From: Desulfovibrionaceae bacterium UBA3823
Lineage (GTDB): Bacteria > Desulfobacterota > Desulfovibrionia > Desulfovibrionales > Desulfovibrionaceae
DNA: 6,060 nt
Reading direction: 5' to 3'
NCBI GenBank assembly: GCA_002369295.1
Contig: DFDR01000167.1
Coordinates: 1,057 to 7,116 of the forward strand
The position numbers and the translations under genes were made by a program. Shown here in pieces: positions 5,303 through 6,060 of this stretch (positions are counted from its first letter, which is position 1; every line of letters begins with the position of its first letter). The notes beneath the pieces are model-generated. The model was not told where the DNA came from. It was given only the letters and a program-made list of their open reading frames with translations, and ran no database searches.

Positions 5303-5640
5303 TTAGGCCAGCTGGGAGAAGATGGCCTTTCTAGCCTCGTCGTCCGCCACGACAACGGCTTCGACCACCCTGCGGTTCCGGGCCTCGTAGCCTCGGGCAT
5401 AGCCCAACCCCTGCAGCTACTCGATGCCTTCGGCCTTGAGCGCGTCTACCCTCTTTGAGAAGGGGGCAAACTTGAATTCCAGAACCACGATGAGCTTGTC
5501 GAACTGAATGACCACGTCGCTCCGTCCTCGGCTGGCGTGCACTACGGCATGAGTGACGATGTCCGCTCCACGGAGCAGCATGCGGAAACTCCATAATCCT
5601 AGGAGGCGACGATACCCTCGTCCTCCTGCCAGCGCTCAAG
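5303..5640 (-). pseudogene. PD-(D/E)XK nuclease-superfamily protein remnant (PDDEXK_9-like C-terminus)
   Basis: On the minus strand, reading down from about 5614, one frame gives YRRLLGLWSF, then MLLRGADIVTHAVVHASRGRSD, then VVIQFDKLIVVLEFKF. This matches the C-terminal nuclease-like domain of a large family that usually carries an AAA-ATPase-like N-terminal part. The catalytic pattern is intact here: Asp (codon 5516-5518) in GRSD and Glu-x-Lys in LEFK (Glu 5477-5479, Lys 5471-5473), 13 residues apart. The frame is then cut by an amber codon (5417-5419), after which the same frame resumes with the family's typical end: LQGLGYARGYEARNRRVVEAVVVADDE and so on to TAA at 5303-5305. Upstream, WQEDEG is in a different frame from the following YRRLL, which points to a frameshift near 5612-5620. 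No ATPase-like N-terminal part is seen in the rest of the window. I judge it a decayed fragment; which family members it came from is uncertain. Confidence 0.7.
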
Positions 5641-6060
5641 GAGCTTCCGGGAGAAGCAGCCCTTGGCAGTACCAGCAGGGTGCGACGGAGCAGCTCCGCT
5701 GCAGGAACGACCAGCCCTGCTTCCGACCTGCGAAGGAGCACGAAGCGAACCTCGCATGGCAATGGCCGTGCAGGACTGCTGGCGAGCCTGCTACAGGCGC
5801 GGGGAGCAGGATGCCGTGCGCTGACTTCTGCGCCGAACAAGCGTCAGGCCCGTCGCGCTTGGCAAGGACCGCGAGGCGGTCGCGTTCTGCGGCATATCCG
5901 CCTGCGTCCTGCCTCGCCCTGCCCCGCAACCTGAAGCTGGCACCAAAACGCTATGTGGATAACGCCAAGGGCATGTTCTTCCCCCATTCGCCGAAAGCGC
6001 AGGAAGCGGCCATGCGCACCTATGCGGCTGCGCTTCTCTAGCTACCGGCGACCGTCTGCT
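5641..6060. other. Stretch without a defensible gene, possible decayed coding DNA
   Basis: No gene can be supported here. On the minus strand, frames upstream of the nuclease remnant (for example EAGLVVPAAELLRRTLLVL near 5665-5721) might be its frameshifted earlier part, but similarity is too weak to claim. On the + strand, about 5902-6041 reads like real coding sequence in composition: LPRNLKLAPKRYVDNAKG, then FFPHSPKAQEAAMRTYAAALL, then TAG at 6039-6041. It has no nearby start codon with a ribosome binding site, and its upstream frame becomes Ser/Arg/Ala-rich noise. It may be the 3' end of another broken gene. I do not recognise its family. Confidence 0.35.

Noticed and set aside
5331..5840. 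Minus-strand open frame of 169 codons over the nuclease remnant
   Set aside because: It is in a different frame from the recognisable PD-(D/E)XK sequence and has an Arg/Ser/Gly-rich product without family features.
1..6060. A novel defence, toxin-antitoxin, biosynthetic or CRISPR system
   Set aside because: The genes are housekeeping or transport types plus a decayed nuclease. No repeat array with spacers, no paired small genes and no effector cluster could be seen.

Overview
The window is GC-rich, with strongly C/G-ended codons, good Shine-Dalgarno sites and a complete tripartite TRAP transporter. This fits an anaerobic or marine-type proteobacterium, and a Desulfovibrio-like member of the Desulfobacterota is my best guess. 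That guess rests on the general look of the codon use, the HIT protein and the TRAP and PD-(D/E)XK genes, not on a marker gene. No rRNA, tRNA, CRISPR array or intact mobile element is visible.

Left part (1-1487): three genes in a row on the + strand. They are the C-terminal part of an unrecognised protein that enters from the left edge, a histidine-triad (HIT/HinT-like) nucleotide-binding hydrolase, and a DUF1810 family protein. Gaps are only 47-60 bases and the two later genes have clear ribosome binding sites, so they may be co-transcribed. An 11-bp inverted repeat just after the DUF1810 gene may end this unit.

Middle (1488-5022): a gene-free stretch of about 600 bases holds many GC-rich palindromes and a 22-bp-period tandem repeat. 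Near its right end is a good sigma-70-type promoter flanked and filled by inverted repeats. It precedes a TRAP transporter operon in the order DctP (periplasmic binding protein), DctQ (small membrane subunit), DctM (large membrane subunit). DctP captures the substrate in the periplasm and DctQ/DctM move it inward, driven by an ion gradient (family knowledge). A textbook hairpin plus U-run lies between dctP and dctQ and probably lowers expression of the membrane genes relative to the binding protein. The substrate cannot be read from sequence.

Right part (5023-6060): base composition drops abruptly to an AT-rich block (about 5041-5240) with repeated TTGTC-type motifs. Beyond it, on the minus strand, lies the remnant of a PD-(D/E)XK nuclease-superfamily gene (PDDEXK_9-like C-terminal domain), broken by an in-frame amber codon and by a probable frameshift upstream. 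The last 400 bases hold no gene I can defend, only a short coding-looking stretch on the + strand ending at 6041. This end looks like decayed accessory DNA. I did not find a convincing new biological system; the most interesting items are the intra-operon attenuator, the His/Cys cluster in DctP, the promoter architecture and the decayed nuclease.
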